Notes: generated by a model from the sequence alone, not told the origin. A stretch of DNA of 24,060 bases from a virus (IMGVR_UViG_3300028025_000179:1-24060); one strand, 5' to 3'. Positions 13,644 to 23,598 are shown, counted from the first letter of the stretch. Numbers and translations are program-made.

Positions 13644-16600
13644 TTATTCTCCAATCAACGTTTCAAATATGTTCCAGTATAGAGACTTAGCATTTGGATT
13701 ATCTCCTGCTAATTGGCGAAGAACATCTTTTAAGTCTGCTCTTATTGCTTTTCTATACCCGACATCATAATCTGTCTTTCCAGTTACTCCAGAAAGTTGT
13801 TTGATTCCCTCATCATATTGAAGAATCATTGCACCAAATATTTCAGCAAGTTTCTTGTCTGGTGCCTTACCGCTATAAACAACATCACGTAAGTCATCCA
13901 ATGCTTCACCCTTTAGAGCAAGGTATTCACCGCTAGGTGCTAACTGAACTTTTAGAAGAGGATATGACTCTTTAAAGAAGTTAGATTCTAACTGCCATTG
14001 TTCACGTAGATAACGACGCTTGCCAGGGTCTTGTGTTTCAAGAATTGCTGCATCGTACAAATCTTTACGAGTATTGTACTGTTGACGTGCACTCGCTGTT
14101 GAAGCCTCACGTAAGAACTCATCAAGATATTTGTTCTTTACAAATCCTTGTGACTTGAGGTAGGTATAAGACTCAATATCGCTAGTTCCATTAATTGGAA
14201 TAAAAAATGACGCAGCCTGTTTGTGATTATTGATTAACTCTTGGTTATTCTTTACAAACTTTGCAGCCTCATATGTCTTAGCAAAAGAAGCCTCTGTTCC
14301 AGCAGTTGTCTTAGAAACAGCATAAACTGTTTTGCTTGGATACAATGTAGCAAATTGGACAAGAGCCTTTTCAAATGGACTGTCTTCGTTTTCATAACGC
14401 TTAACAATCTTTGCAAACTCTGAATCCCAAGTGAAGTATCCAGCATCAATCATCTCTTTAGGCACATCTTTTGTAGCAAACAATTGAACTGATGCAGGTG
14501 CACCTAGTCCAGTTACAAAACGAAGAGCCATAATGTTGGTAGCCTGAATTATTGAGTTCGTTGTAAACGAATTAATATCGGCACCAGTCTTTGGACCGTT
14601 TCCAGTAGATACTAATAGACGCATAGCCTGTACTGCTGCTGAGTTTTTCTGCTCAGTCATCAGACTCTTGTTTCCACCATAACCTAAGTCAATTAAACGT
14701 TGCAGGTTGATTGGAGTAATTTTTCTCCACCACTCTTGGCTAGATGAGCCACCTGTTATAACTGGCTCTGCGGAGCGAATCCAATCACCAAGTCCAGGAA
14801 TATTTTGAAGAACTCCTATTGATATTCCAACGAATGGTCCACCAAGACGTGGTGCTGCTGACTCTGGGTCAAGTGAAGGCGTAAGCATTTTTACTTTTCC
14901 ACCAAAGTTTACAGACATAGGCTGTGCGCCTGGGATTCCTAATGCACGGAATACTGTGTTGCCCAATACATAATTGAGAACATCATCACCTGGATAGGTA
15001 AAGTACAACTCACCATTAGCATCTTCGTGGACAAAGCCAGAGTGCTCAAATGTTTGGTTAGTAATGGCAAGTCTTACGATTGCTTCTTTTTCATACTTAC
15101 CTATACGCATAGCACGGCGGTAGAAATCTTCAGTTGCTCTGTAGTAACGACCAAAGTTACGGATATTAAATGCAAGATTGGTACGAATATCAGAGTTATC
15201 TACATAACCTAATGTTCTTTGACGAGCAAGGTTAATGCCAACTTCGTGTGCTTGTTTACGAGCAAGTTTATCAGCAGTCTCTAGGTCAATGCCAGAGTTA
15301 ACTAAACTATCTTTAATGTTTGATTCATACTTTGTTAATTTGCCACGATAAGTAAGATAGTTGCCGTAAGTAAGTGGTTCACGGTCAAGGATGGCAATTT
15401 GTTTACCTATCCAAGAGTAACCATTCTTCATTACACGGTCAATCACCCCAATGTTATCTCCTGCTTGAAGCGGAACAAGTTCACGCCCAAGAACTTTTTT
15501 AGGCATTTGAAAATTCTGATTGTATTTATGAAGTTGTTTAAAATCAAACTCATCTATTCCACCAGAAGCCTTAATCTCTTCAATTAAGTTCTTGTTAAGG
15601 CGACCAGAAAAATCACGTAGAGTGCTTGTAGCATCCGCATAAATCATAGTAGCAAAGTAATTTGAACCTTTAGCATTATAAATAGCAAAACGTTTGGCTA
15701 GTTCATTACCTTTACCATCAAGGTATTTTGCCACAGCATCAATTGCATCTTCTTCTGATTTATAAATATTACTGAACACAATTTGACCAAAGATATTTCT
15801 TTTGCCAATTGTATTATGTAAATCTAGGTACCAACTAAGTAAGAAATCTGTTTGGTTATATTGAATTTCATCGTAGACTGTGCTAAATTTAACATCTTTA
15901 AGTGCTTTAGTAATATCTACGTTCATTGTTACAGATGGACCATATTGACGCAAATAGTTAGAGGTAGCCTCTGCTGCATCTTCTTTAAATTCTGCATTGC
16001 GAACAGCGCCATTAATTTCCTGCATTACTGTATCGCCACCATTGACAACCCAGTCTTCGGCATACTTGCCTACTTTTTGACCTTCTGCTGTCTTTAAGAA
16101 CTCTGGTCTAAATCTATCTTTAGCAAGTGACTTGCCAATCATTTGTCCAAGTTTTTCTGGGTCACTGTTTGCAGCAAGAATTTCTTCTTTGCTATTAAAC
16201 TTGCCAGTAACTTTATAAAGAGTACGAGATAAAACTCCAAGAGGATTTACTTCTTTTTCAATTTGTCTAAAAGCACTAATTTTAGTTGTTGGTGCTGATA
16301 GTAAGCGTGTCTCTTGAGACATTGCAAAACCCTTAAAGTAACTTGCTACTCCTCGGATTCCATTCATAAGAATGTTGGTACCAACTTCTTCAACAGTGGT
16401 ACGAACACCAAGACGTGGATAAAGGTTTAAATATGACCAAATATCTGTAGCCTTTTGGTTATAAACAGATTCGCCAACTTTACCAGTTATCGCAGAAAAA
16501 ACGTTTCCACGAAGTTCAAATTTACGTAGGTCTACAAGGTTAGGCATATATCGTTTTTGACTTGCTTGATATGCACGAACGCCTCGTTGCGCTCCATCTA

Positions 16601-18977
16601 GTTCAGCAGCATTAAATACATCAGCATCTATTGGGTCAAGGTCATCAATCATTGCCTTGACATCTTTGCGAGCAATCTTCATTTTACCTAGTGTGCCACC
16701 AAGTATTTTTAAAGAGTTGTCAATATCAGAAACAATACTTTTAATTGTGTCTGCTTCATCTGCAGATACTGGAGTCTTAGCAATAAGTTCTTTCTTAAGA
16801 GCCTTAAGTTCATTAACTTGTTGCATAAGGTTAGCCATCTCAGCACCACTTGATGCAAGAATGCCTTTAGCCTTTTTACCTGCATTAACTTTACTAGTTG
16901 CATCCGCTACAAGTTTACGAACGCCCTCTGGTGCTGGAAGAACACCAGGCTTAATAGTTCCAAGGATTCTTGTGAACTCACCTAAGTCAAGAGTACTTTG
17001 ATTTACTGAATAAAGTTCTCTTGATGTTTCATCAATTTTAGAAATGAATGCACGACCAGCCACTGAGTGGTCAAGTCCCATACCGTATGCAAGGGTTTTT
17101 ACAAGACCTCTGTACATAAGAAGGCGTTGACCTTCATTTGCTGCAATCCAGGCAGCACGGAATGTAGATGCAGTTCCTCTGTCTACAACAGTACGCATAA
17201 GTCTATAAACTTGGTCAGCACTTGTAGTATCGGTAAGAGAAATCAAACGTTCTTGTGATGGAGCAATAGCAAATTGACGCATAACACGGTCAATCTTTGC
17301 TGCTGTTGAAGAGTCTTTAGAAACAAATTTTCCTTCAGTCCTAACACCTTCAATAGTTTTACCAGTGCCAGCAAGTCTTGCTCTCTGCACTTCCTTAAAT
17401 CCAACGTTTTCTGCCCAGATTACTGGGTTCTCATTGGCAAGACGAGCAATATCATCAACTGTTTCAGGCAGTGCAATCGCCTCATATTTACCAAACTTGG
17501 CTATGCCCTTTAATCCTGCATCACGAACCCAGTCTTTTGCATAACGAGCAACTGTGTAGCGTGGAATAAGTGGGTCTCTGCGTAATCCCGCATTACCCTT
17601 ACTGATGTCATCAATAATATCTCCGCCTCTAAAGAACTCTAAAGCGGTATCAGCATTTTTAATATTAGGAGCCATATATCTTGCTACATCTAAATTGATT
17701 TCAGGGAAACGAGTTTCAATTTGTGTAAGAACTTGCCCTTTTGTAGCAATATCGCCTTTTTCATAAACGACAAATAACTTGCCTAATGTATCCCAGTAGC
17801 GTTGAACTGCTTTGTTTTTCCAAGCCTTATCTAAATTGGCTGGATTCTCACCTAGTTTAATTAAACCAAAGCGAGCAACATCTGAGGCTTTTTTAGCCTT
17901 AGCAGTTAAAATTAATGGGTCAAGACCAAATGTAACGCTGAAGTCAACTATGCCAGATACATAATTAAAAAACTTCTGGTCAATAGGATTTCCATTTTTG
18001 GCACGGTCTGCTTCAAATGGGAACGCTGAGGCAAGTGCACGGGCAACGTCACGTCCTGGGCTTATCTTAGCCTGTTCATATAGAACTACTGCCTTTGCAA
18101 CTTTTTCCATTGCATCTTTTTCGCCAGCAGTGTAACGTTGAATTAAATCAAGAGCAGCAGGATTTTTTAGAATATCCTCATACTCATCAATAAAGTTTTT
18201 TCGTGCAGCAAGTAGTTTTCCAACATATGCAACATCTGGTGTAAGTCCTGATTCAATTCTTGCAACTTCGCTAGCGTCAAAAACATTTTCTTTATCAGAT
18301 GCTTGTTTCCAGAATTTTTTCCAAGTATCAGTTGCTTCTATAGTGTCTACAGTAGCGTCTTCTCCACCAGGAGCAAGTTCTCTTCCGCCTTCAATAACAG
18401 ATTTTCCAAGAACATTAAATTGTTCAAGTGAACTGTAACCTTCTTCTTGAGCCAAACGAAATGCTGTATAAGGCTGTTTAACAAGTTTTTCTTGTGGACG
18501 AACTAAAGCCTCAAGTGCTCTACCAGCACCTGTAGCAACGCCTGTCTCTTTGTTAACTGAAACTGGAGCGCCTGTTGCCAAAGTTAATATTGCTTCTGCA
18601 GGGTTGGCAGATGTGGTTGGTGTTACTGGCAAGCCAGCAATTTGCATACCAAGTTCTTTAAATGTCTGACCAGCATAATCTGCAGATGACTTTAGGCTTC
18701 TTAAAATATTGCCAAAGAAACCTTTATCTTCTATTTTATACTTTGGATTAAAGTAAGTTGTTAGAGCAGTCTGATACTCAGGCGTAAGTGACTTAAAGTT
18801 TTTGTACGCATCATTTTGTGGAAGCGTCAATAAGTATTGGTGAGTTTTTTTAAGTTCACCAAAAGCAGCAAGTTGTTGCTGTTCTTCTTTAGTCAACCCA
18901 GCCTGGGCTGCCGCAGTAGCAACACCTGGTGACAGGCTATCGGCTACATTGGTTAATGGTTTATTTTTTTCAGCCAT
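13644..18977 (-). CDS. Very large (1777 aa) virion protein, candidate ejection protein
   Basis: This is the largest gene in the window. The protein is mostly helical, with no signal peptide and no clear transmembrane helix. A moderately hydrophobic stretch with G-I-V-D-F-S-V-T-F-G-L-D-P-L lies near 342-355. A coiled-coil-like region with alternating Leu, Lys and Glu spans about 700-790. The segment near 816-875 (R-K-F-E-L-R-G-N-V, W-S-Y-L-N-L-Y-P-R-L-G-V-R-T-T-V-E-E) resembles segments I recall in giant phage structural proteins. Near 1255-1300 it has N-I-R-N-F-G-R-Y-Y-R-A-T-E-D-F. I see no lysozyme, protease or polymerase motif. Size, position and the LysM neighbour favour an internal protein sent into the host with the DNA, like T7 gp16 in role. 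This is inference. Its ATG overlaps the previous stop (TAATG). Confidence 0.7.
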   Translation of the reverse strand: MAEKNKPLTNVADSLSPGVATAAAQAGLTKEEQQQLAAFGELKKTHQYLLTLPQNDAYKNFKSLTPEYQTALTTYFNPKYKIEDKGFFGNILRSLKSSADYAGQTFKELGMQIAGLPVTPTTSANPAEAILTLATGAPVSVNKETGVATGAGRALEALVRPQEKLVKQPYTAFRLAQEEGYSSLEQFNVLGKSVIEGGRELAPGGEDATVDTIEATDTWKKFWKQASDKENVFDASEVARIESGLTPDVAYVGKLLAARKNFIDEYEDILKNPAALDLIQRYTAGEKDAMEKVAKAVVLYEQAKISPGRDVARALASAFPFEADRAKNGNPIDQKFFNYVSGIVDFSVTFGLDPLILTAKAKKASDVARFGLIKLGENPANLDKAWKNKAVQRYWDTLGKLFVVYEKGDIATKGQVLTQIETRFPEINLDVARYMAPNIKNADTALEFFRGGDIIDDISKGNAGLRRDPLIPRYTVARYAKDWVRDAGLKGIAKFGKYEAIALPETVDDIARLANENPVIWAENVGFKEVQRARLAGTGKTIEGVRTEGKFVSKDSSTAAKIDRVMRQFAIAPSQERLISLTDTTSADQVYRLMRTVVDRGTASTFRAAWIAANEGQRLLMYRGLVKTLAYGMGLDHSVAGRAFISKIDETSRELYSVNQSTLDLGEFTRILGTIKPGVLPAPEGVRKLVADATSKVNAGKKAKGILASSGAEMANLMQQVNELKALKKELIAKTPVSADEADTIKSIVSDIDNSLKILGGTLGKMKIARKDVKAMIDDLDPIDADVFNAAELDGAQRGVRAYQASQKRYMPNLVDLRKFELRGNVFSAITGKVGESVYNQKATDIWSYLNLYPRLGVRTTVEEVGTNILMNGIRGVASYFKGFAMSQETRLLSAPTTKISAFRQIEKEVNPLGVLSRTLYKVTGKFNSKEEILAANSDPEKLGQMIGKSLAKDRFRPEFLKTAEGQKVGKYAEDWVVNGGDTVMQEINGAVRNAEFKEDAAEATSNYLRQYGPSVTMNVDITKALKDVKFSTVYDEIQYNQTDFLLSWYLDLHNTIGKRNIFGQIVFSNIYKSEEDAIDAVAKYLDGKGNELAKRFAIYNAKGSNYFATMIYADATSTLRDFSGRLNKNLIEEIKASGGIDEFDFKQLHKYNQNFQMPKKVLGRELVPLQAGDNIGVIDRVMKNGYSWIGKQIAILDREPLTYGNYLTYRGKLTKYESNIKDSLVNSGIDLETADKLARKQAHEVGINLARQRTLGYVDNSDIRTNLAFNIRNFGRYYRATEDFYRRAMRIGKYEKEAIVRLAITNQTFEHSGFVHEDANGELYFTYPGDDVLNYVLGNTVFRALGIPGAQPMSVNFGGKVKMLTPSLDPESAAPRLGGPFVGISIGVLQNIPGLGDWIRSAEPVITGGSSSQEWWRKITPINLQRLIDLGYGGNKSLMTEQKNSAAVQAMRLLVSTGNGPKTGADINSFTTNSIIQATNIMALRFVTGLGAPASVQLFATKDVPKEMIDAGYFTWDSEFAKIVKRYENEDSPFEKALVQFATLYPSKTVYAVSKTTAGTEASFAKTYEAAKFVKNNQELINNHKQAASFFIPINGTSDIESYTYLKSQGFVKNKYLDEFLREASTASARQQYNTRKDLYDAAILETQDPGKRRYLREQWQLESNFFKESYPLLKVQLAPSGEYLALKGEALDDLRDVVYSGKAPDKKLAEIFGAMILQYDEGIKQLSGVTGKTDYDVGYRKAIRADLKDVLRQLAGDNPNAKSLYWNIFETLIGE

Positions 18978-19402
18978 TAAAGACCTCTGGATGTCACATA
19001 GTCGTAAAGTTCTTGTACATCTCCAGTTGGGTCTATATCAATCATTGAAGCAAGAATTTCTGAAAGAGAACGCTCTCTAGGAAGGTTAAGTGCTTCACTT
19101 CCTGGTCCTGCGCCAAAATCCATACCAGCAGTTAATGGTTCATTAGGACGCTCTGTAGGAGCAGTTAAAGGTGTTACTGGAGCCATCATTGCATCAAGTG
19201 GGCTAGATGCCTCTGCTTGATTTGGTCCAGCCATAGGAGCACTCTGTTGTTGGGTCATTGTTTCTTGACCTTGACCGTATGGCATTCCTGAAATGTAACG
19301 TGCAGGTTGTGTTCCAGATTGTCCTGCTCCACCAACAGCGGAGATATTCGCTGGATTATTCTGTGGTGCTGTTGGGCGAAAGCCCCCACGATTCTCAGCC
19401 AT
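18977..19402 (-). CDS. Disordered Pro/Gln/Ala-rich structural-region protein
   Basis: The 141-aa product starts M-A-E-N-R-G-G-F-R-P-T-A-P-Q-N-N-P-A-N and is rich in Pro, Gln, Gly and Ala for about 100 residues. A short helical C-terminal part follows (S-L-S-E-I-L-A-S-M-I-D-I-D-P-T-G-D-V-Q-E-L-Y-D-Y). The R-G-G-F-R-P-T-A-P-Q-N-N-P-A-N opening is familiar to me from other phage genomes near the portal gene, without a function. The ATG has AGGAGG upstream, and its stop overlaps the start of the 1777-aa gene. It could be a portal- or core-associated protein that helps load the large protein; this is speculative. Confidence 0.7.
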   Translation of the reverse strand: MAENRGGFRPTAPQNNPANISAVGGAGQSGTQPARYISGMPYGQGQETMTQQQSAPMAGPNQAEASSPLDAMMAPVTPLTAPTERPNEPLTAGMDFGAGPGSEALNLPRERSLSEILASMIDIDPTGDVQELYDYVTSRGL

Positions 19403-19410
19403 TATTCCTC

Positions 19411-19953
19411 CTACTTAATTTTTCTAGGTTGTTCTTTTGATATGTATGGTCCTGAAGTAAATGCAGTTAATTTAGATGCAATTTCCATTGCTTCATAAGC
19501 ATCTGCTCCTGCGTGTATAGCACCTAATGCGTATGGTGCTCCAGAACCCGCAGCATAAACTCCATCTGCAGATTTGCTTATAGATAATTCTTGGTCAATA
19601 TCAAATATCTCTCCACCAACAGCCATAATAAACTGAAAGCGAGTTTCTTTTGTATCCTCATCAAAGTTATAACCATTCTCTGTCATACATTTACGAAGAG
19701 ATGGCATTGCCTTTTTAATCATAAAACGATAAAGGTCTTCTCTGTCTTGCCTTGTAGGAATAGGTGATTCCCAAATATGCTGTGCAATATCGCAAGGTAA
19801 TGTTTCGCCAGAACCTGCAATTAAAAATGAACCATTTGCTGTAATCTTTTCAACTTCAGGATGCGTATAAATACGTCCACCCTCATCAGTTGTTTGGCTA
19901 TCTGCAACCAAGAAACAACGGTCTTTATGTTCTAAACCAATTATTGTTGTCAT
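19411..19953 (-). CDS. HslV/20S-type Ntn-hydrolase, candidate prohead maturation protease
   Basis: The 180-aa protein aligns by eye with HslV and proteasome beta subunits. It begins M-T-T-I-I-G-L, so removal of Met exposes the threonine nucleophile. An A-D-S-Q motif puts Asp at mature position 17, as in HslV. Lys at mature position 35 (E-V-E-K-I) corresponds to catalytic Lys33. The segment F-L-I-A-G-S-G-E is at 43-50, and A-A-G-S-G-A-P-Y-A-L-G-A at 134-145 matches the G-S-G-x-P-Y-A region of HslV. It lies between portal and scaffold/capsid genes, where phages usually encode a head maturation protease. No HslU-type ATPase gene is in the window. The fold call is strong; the role is inferred. 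The ATG has AGGGG close upstream. Confidence 0.8.
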   Translation of the reverse strand: MTTIIGLEHKDRCFLVADSQTTDEGGRIYTHPEVEKITANGSFLIAGSGETLPCDIAQHIWESPIPTRQDREDLYRFMIKKAMPSLRKCMTENGYNFDEDTKETRFQFIMAVGGEIFDIDQELSISKSADGVYAAGSGAPYALGAIHAGADAYEAMEIASKLTAFTSGPYISKEQPRKIK

Positions 19954-19967
19954 TGTCCCCTACTTAG

Positions 19968-21722
19968 TTAGCCTCTTGTGACTACTCGTCCTCCTGCTTT
20001 ACCTGATGCGGTAAGGCTTGAAAGAATAGTTTGAATGTCTGGTGCTGGTGCTGGTTGAGGAAGAGCGCCTCCTGCTGGAGAAGCGGTGGGAGCAGGGGAC
20101 GGTTGCTCAACCATAGGTGCTGCCCCAGCAGGAGGAACTTGCTGCTGTGGTGCAAAGGTCGTTTCAATCGCATCTTCTAGTGAGACACCCTTTTGACGAG
20201 CCTTGATTACCGCAGCAATCTTGTTGACCATATCTGATGGGTCTTGTCCCTGTGTCGCCATCGCAGGAATAGCCTGAGCCATTGCTGTAATTCCACCAAG
20301 CAACGCTTGGCGCATATTTTCAATTTCAATTTTTTCAAGTTCTTGTGTAACGTTTACAGTGAATGGAAGTTCACGCATAGCCATATCCTTAGAGATAAGA
20401 CCGCCACCAAGAGCCTGAAGCATAAAGATAAGTCCTTGTGCAGGATTTAAGCCAGCAAGCATTCCGTAACGAACATCGGCTGAATAATCACCCTTGATGT
20501 CTTTGGTTGGCTTGTAAGTAATTTCATAAGGTGAACCAGAATCAACACCACGAATGGTCTTCTCTTCTGGATAAATTAATTCATCAACTTCAAAACAAAT
20601 GCTAATTACATCACGAAGTGCTGCAGCAAAGATTGCTTGGGCTGATTTAACTTGGGTGTCAAAAGCACCCATAAGTGCTTGTACGCCTTGTCCAGTGACA
20701 ATAGAAGCATCAATGTTTCCTGTACGTCCTTCAGGATAACGTGTACCTACTCGTAATTCTTGATTAAGTTGTGATTGTTCTTGGAATGCGCCTTGAGGTA
20801 GAGTAAGTTCTACACGGCGAACGCCCGCTGGATTGGCAGTACGGATAACCGCATCGCCACCTAGTTGTAGTTCCTGAACATCTTGTGGAAGAACAATAGG
20901 AGCCTGAACAGATTTCTCTGCTGCCTCCATTGCTAGCAACGCAAAGCGGTTGCGAAGAAGTTGGATTCCTAACACATCATCAAACTGTCCACGTAATTCA
21001 CCATCAATAGATGGCTTACGTGCAACAACTACCATCATCTTGCCGAGAGGATTTCTAACGGTAGATAGAACTAAGTTGTCTTTTGTTGGAATGTAGATAA
21101 CTGATTGGTCTTTATCGTAATAGCGAATTAATTCAACCTGGGCGTTCAAGTCCTGCTTATATCCTTGCGGACCAAACAGTTCTCGCTCATACTCAGGAAA
21201 TTGTGAAACTAACTCGCCAAGAGTCATCATATATCTTTTAGCAAATGCAACACAGCGTCCATAGCGGTCAAACTCTGGGTAAGCCCCAATTGGATTTTCT
21301 ATGCGGATGCGTGGCATCTGTGATTCTTCGTCTAATTCAATAATGAAAGGGACGAAACCGTATGTTATGTACCAGTCTGCACCTGAGTACATTTGTACTG
21401 CTAGGTCAGAGTGTTGGAAGTAATTTGAAGCAATACGTGTGCGCTTGTCAGCAAAGTTACGAGCACGGTCATTAACAGCATTAGCAGCAGAACAGTTTAC
21501 TGCTGGAAGTGGAGCCATAACCTCAGATAGGTCGCGGGCAACAATGTCTACGAAGTTAGCAACTACGTTTGCATCTACGCCATCTGGAAAGAAGTCAGGG
21601 TAAACCTCTGATATTTTTCCTTTGCGAACTGCAAGAACGTCAAGGTTACGAGAATCACGTTCGCTATTGCGATAGCGTAACGAAGTAACTCGTGCTGCTA
21701 CTTGCTCCATTGATAATGCCAT
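19968..21722 (-). CDS. Portal protein
   Basis: The 584-aa protein follows the large terminase directly and has portal-like layout. The N-terminal region contains A-N-F-V-D-I-V-A-R-D-L-S-E and Y-G-F-V-P-F-I-I-E-L, then a beta wing (I-E-N-P-I-G-A-Y-P-E-F-D-R-Y-G-R), long helices, and a Pro/Ala/Gln-rich disordered C-terminus (about 525-570). It would form the twelve-part ring for DNA entry and terminase docking. ATG at 21722 follows the terminase stop with AGGA upstream; an alternative ATG at 21770 would overlap the terminase gene by 41 bases and has no RBS. The call rests on size, position and general pattern rather than a short signature. Confidence 0.8.
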   Translation of the reverse strand: MALSMEQVAARVTSLRYRNSERDSRNLDVLAVRKGKISEVYPDFFPDGVDANVVANFVDIVARDLSEVMAPLPAVNCSAANAVNDRARNFADKRTRIASNYFQHSDLAVQMYSGADWYITYGFVPFIIELDEESQMPRIRIENPIGAYPEFDRYGRCVAFAKRYMMTLGELVSQFPEYERELFGPQGYKQDLNAQVELIRYYDKDQSVIYIPTKDNLVLSTVRNPLGKMMVVVARKPSIDGELRGQFDDVLGIQLLRNRFALLAMEAAEKSVQAPIVLPQDVQELQLGGDAVIRTANPAGVRRVELTLPQGAFQEQSQLNQELRVGTRYPEGRTGNIDASIVTGQGVQALMGAFDTQVKSAQAIFAAALRDVISICFEVDELIYPEEKTIRGVDSGSPYEITYKPTKDIKGDYSADVRYGMLAGLNPAQGLIFMLQALGGGLISKDMAMRELPFTVNVTQELEKIEIENMRQALLGGITAMAQAIPAMATQGQDPSDMVNKIAAVIKARQKGVSLEDAIETTFAPQQQVPPAGAAPMVEQPSPAPTASPAGGALPQPAPAPDIQTILSSLTASGKAGGRVVTRG

Positions 21723-21729
21723 TTGTTTC

Positions 21730-23598
21730 CTATCCGTAGGTTTCTTGCCATTGTTCAGCAAAGGCTTCATCTAAGTTTAATGAACCTCTACTCGCCCTCT
21801 GTGCTCTAGTAGCCCAGCGGTTTTGTTGGTATTGCCCTACTCGTGAAGATGTTTGCATAAGTTCACGAATACGAATAATCGCAAACCATAAAGCCATAAC
21901 GCAGTCTGTAGGGTTTTTAGTATCTGGTTTCCAAGTAATAAGTTCTTGTACTAAAGTCTTAAGACCTTCAGAACCTTCATTGGATGGTAATTCAATAATG
22001 TTGTTATCTTGGAATCGTCCATCACGGACAGAACCAAAAAGGCTAGCCATAGAGGCTACACCAAATCCCACATCCCACTTATTCTTACCAGTGAAGTGTG
22101 AGTTTAGTTGACACCCAAAAGAGGCTAGGTAGTTTCTTAAATCATCATCTAAGGCGTAAGCCTTTTGATGGGCGTTGATTTCAATTCGTAATTCTTGTGG
22201 CTTGTACTTTGGTACCCACTCTTCAATAAGATTTGAAATCTTTGAGGGAGTAGGGTCGGTCATATTGACACAATCTAAAATATAAATTTTGCCATCAGCA
22301 CGATTGTAAGTTGCTACTACTGCAGCCGTCGCGCCCGCCATAGCAGGGTCAAGTCCGATAATAGTGTACGTTGATTCTGCGTGTTTAGGATGCCCTGGTA
22401 CTCCAGGTTTGAGAGGTCCTCGTTTTCGCATTCCGTTGACGCTACCTGCAACGCAGGTTGGTGAGAAGATTGAGTTCTCAACGACGTCTTCTTGTTGGTA
22501 GACCATAGCCCAGACAGATGGTGCCACTTCAGAGCGTCTCTTAAATAAAGAGGGTCCATCCCATTTTGGATAAAGTCCATCGTCGCCTATTTCATCAATA
22601 TCATTTTCCTGGATATTGGTACGAGACCAAAGTGTTTTCCAGTTTTTTGGATTCTCGTCAAACTCTAAAACGGCTGGCATAGCACAGTAGGTGAAGGGAG
22701 TCTTGCCCCCAGTCCATTGTCCGCCATCTCTAATCATTTTATAAAGGTCAATGGATGCGACACGGGTTCCCACTATAAGTAGTTTGCCGTGCCGCCCCAG
22801 ACGTGTGATAACTTCTTTCTGAAGCCATTCAAGTTGCTTTTCCCATTCGTGGGCATTAGAGTTCATCACAACATCGTCTAGGACAATCAGGTCTGCACGA
22901 GCACCGTAAATTTGAGAACCGAATCCAAGGGCTTGTACCGTTGGGTCTTTCTCGCCAGAGTCGCGACCTGTTCCTAAATAAATCATATCGGCAGACCATT
23001 GAGTTGAGTCAGCCTTGTATCCGCCATTAGGACCAAACGCAGTTTGGAGTTTGATGTAGGCGGGGTGGCTAAGACGTGTCTTAATCGCACCTAAAAATTT
23101 TCTAGCCATACCCTGAGTCTTAGAGACAATGATTACTCTGGAGTTAGGGTTGGTCACTATGTTGTAAAGGACATAGTTGGTTGTAATGGTTGTGGACTTG
23201 GCGTGCTCAGGTGGTACGTTGATTAGGATACGTTTTGGGTCACCTGGCTCGTAGGTCATACCAGCAGGTTTCCACCTTGGCTCTTTGCCGTCAATTAGGT
23301 CCAACCAGTTGAGTTGGTGGGGGAACAGGGTTGTATCTAAGAACTGTTCCGAAAAGTCAGGGTAAGAGATTTGTTTAAGGTCACCTAGGTCGGCGATAAC
23401 TCCCTTACCCGCAAGGCGAGCCTTATCTGCTCTAGCCTTGAACTCAGGGTCATTCATTGACCACTGACGGAAGGTAACATCATTGCGTCCCACTGAAGCC
23501 ATAGCGGCGGTAATGGTGCTACCTTGACCGAGTTGGATTAAAACTTTTTCTTGAGCCTCGCCCTTTGGTATGTTTTGGATACCTGGTTTACGTCCCAT
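21730..23598 (-). CDS. terL: Terminase large subunit with N-terminal HTH-like segment
   Basis: The 622-aa protein is the DNA-packaging motor. Its ATPase has a Walker A variant V-P-P-E-H-A-K-S-T (128-136), Walker B A-D-L-I-V-L-D-D (235-242) and a coupling motif G-T-R (277-279). The RuvC/RNase H-like nuclease shows I-I-G-L-D-P (Asp417), L-R-I-E-I-N (Glu473) and a late Asp565 in N-P-T-D-C-V-M-A-L. Residues about 15-60 look like a helix-turn-helix (I-T-A-A-M-A-S-V-G-R-N-D-V-T-F-R-Q-W), as in small terminase or recombinase-type DNA-binding domains. No separate small terminase gene is visible here. The ATG at 23598 has AAGGGG upstream and a TATAAT-type promoter beyond it. The portal starts right after its stop. 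Confidence 0.92.
   Translation of the reverse strand: MGRKPGIQNIPKGEAQEKVLIQLGQGSTITAAMASVGRNDVTFRQWSMNDPEFKARADKARLAGKGVIADLGDLKQISYPDFSEQFLDTTLFPHQLNWLDLIDGKEPRWKPAGMTYEPGDPKRILINVPPEHAKSTTITTNYVLYNIVTNPNSRVIIVSKTQGMARKFLGAIKTRLSHPAYIKLQTAFGPNGGYKADSTQWSADMIYLGTGRDSGEKDPTVQALGFGSQIYGARADLIVLDDVVMNSNAHEWEKQLEWLQKEVITRLGRHGKLLIVGTRVASIDLYKMIRDGGQWTGGKTPFTYCAMPAVLEFDENPKNWKTLWSRTNIQENDIDEIGDDGLYPKWDGPSLFKRRSEVAPSVWAMVYQQEDVVENSIFSPTCVAGSVNGMRKRGPLKPGVPGHPKHAESTYTIIGLDPAMAGATAAVVATYNRADGKIYILDCVNMTDPTPSKISNLIEEWVPKYKPQELRIEINAHQKAYALDDDLRNYLASFGCQLNSHFTGKNKWDVGFGVASMASLFGSVRDGRFQDNNIIELPSNEGSEGLKTLVQELITWKPDTKNPTDCVMALWFAIIRIRELMQTSSRVGQYQQNRWATRAQRASRGSLNLDEAFAEQWQETYG

Noticed and set aside
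21723-21770. Portal start at the upstream ATG (21770)
   Set aside because: It would overlap the terminase gene by 41 bases and has no Shine-Dalgarno; ATG at 21722 lies just after the terminase stop with AGGA upstream.
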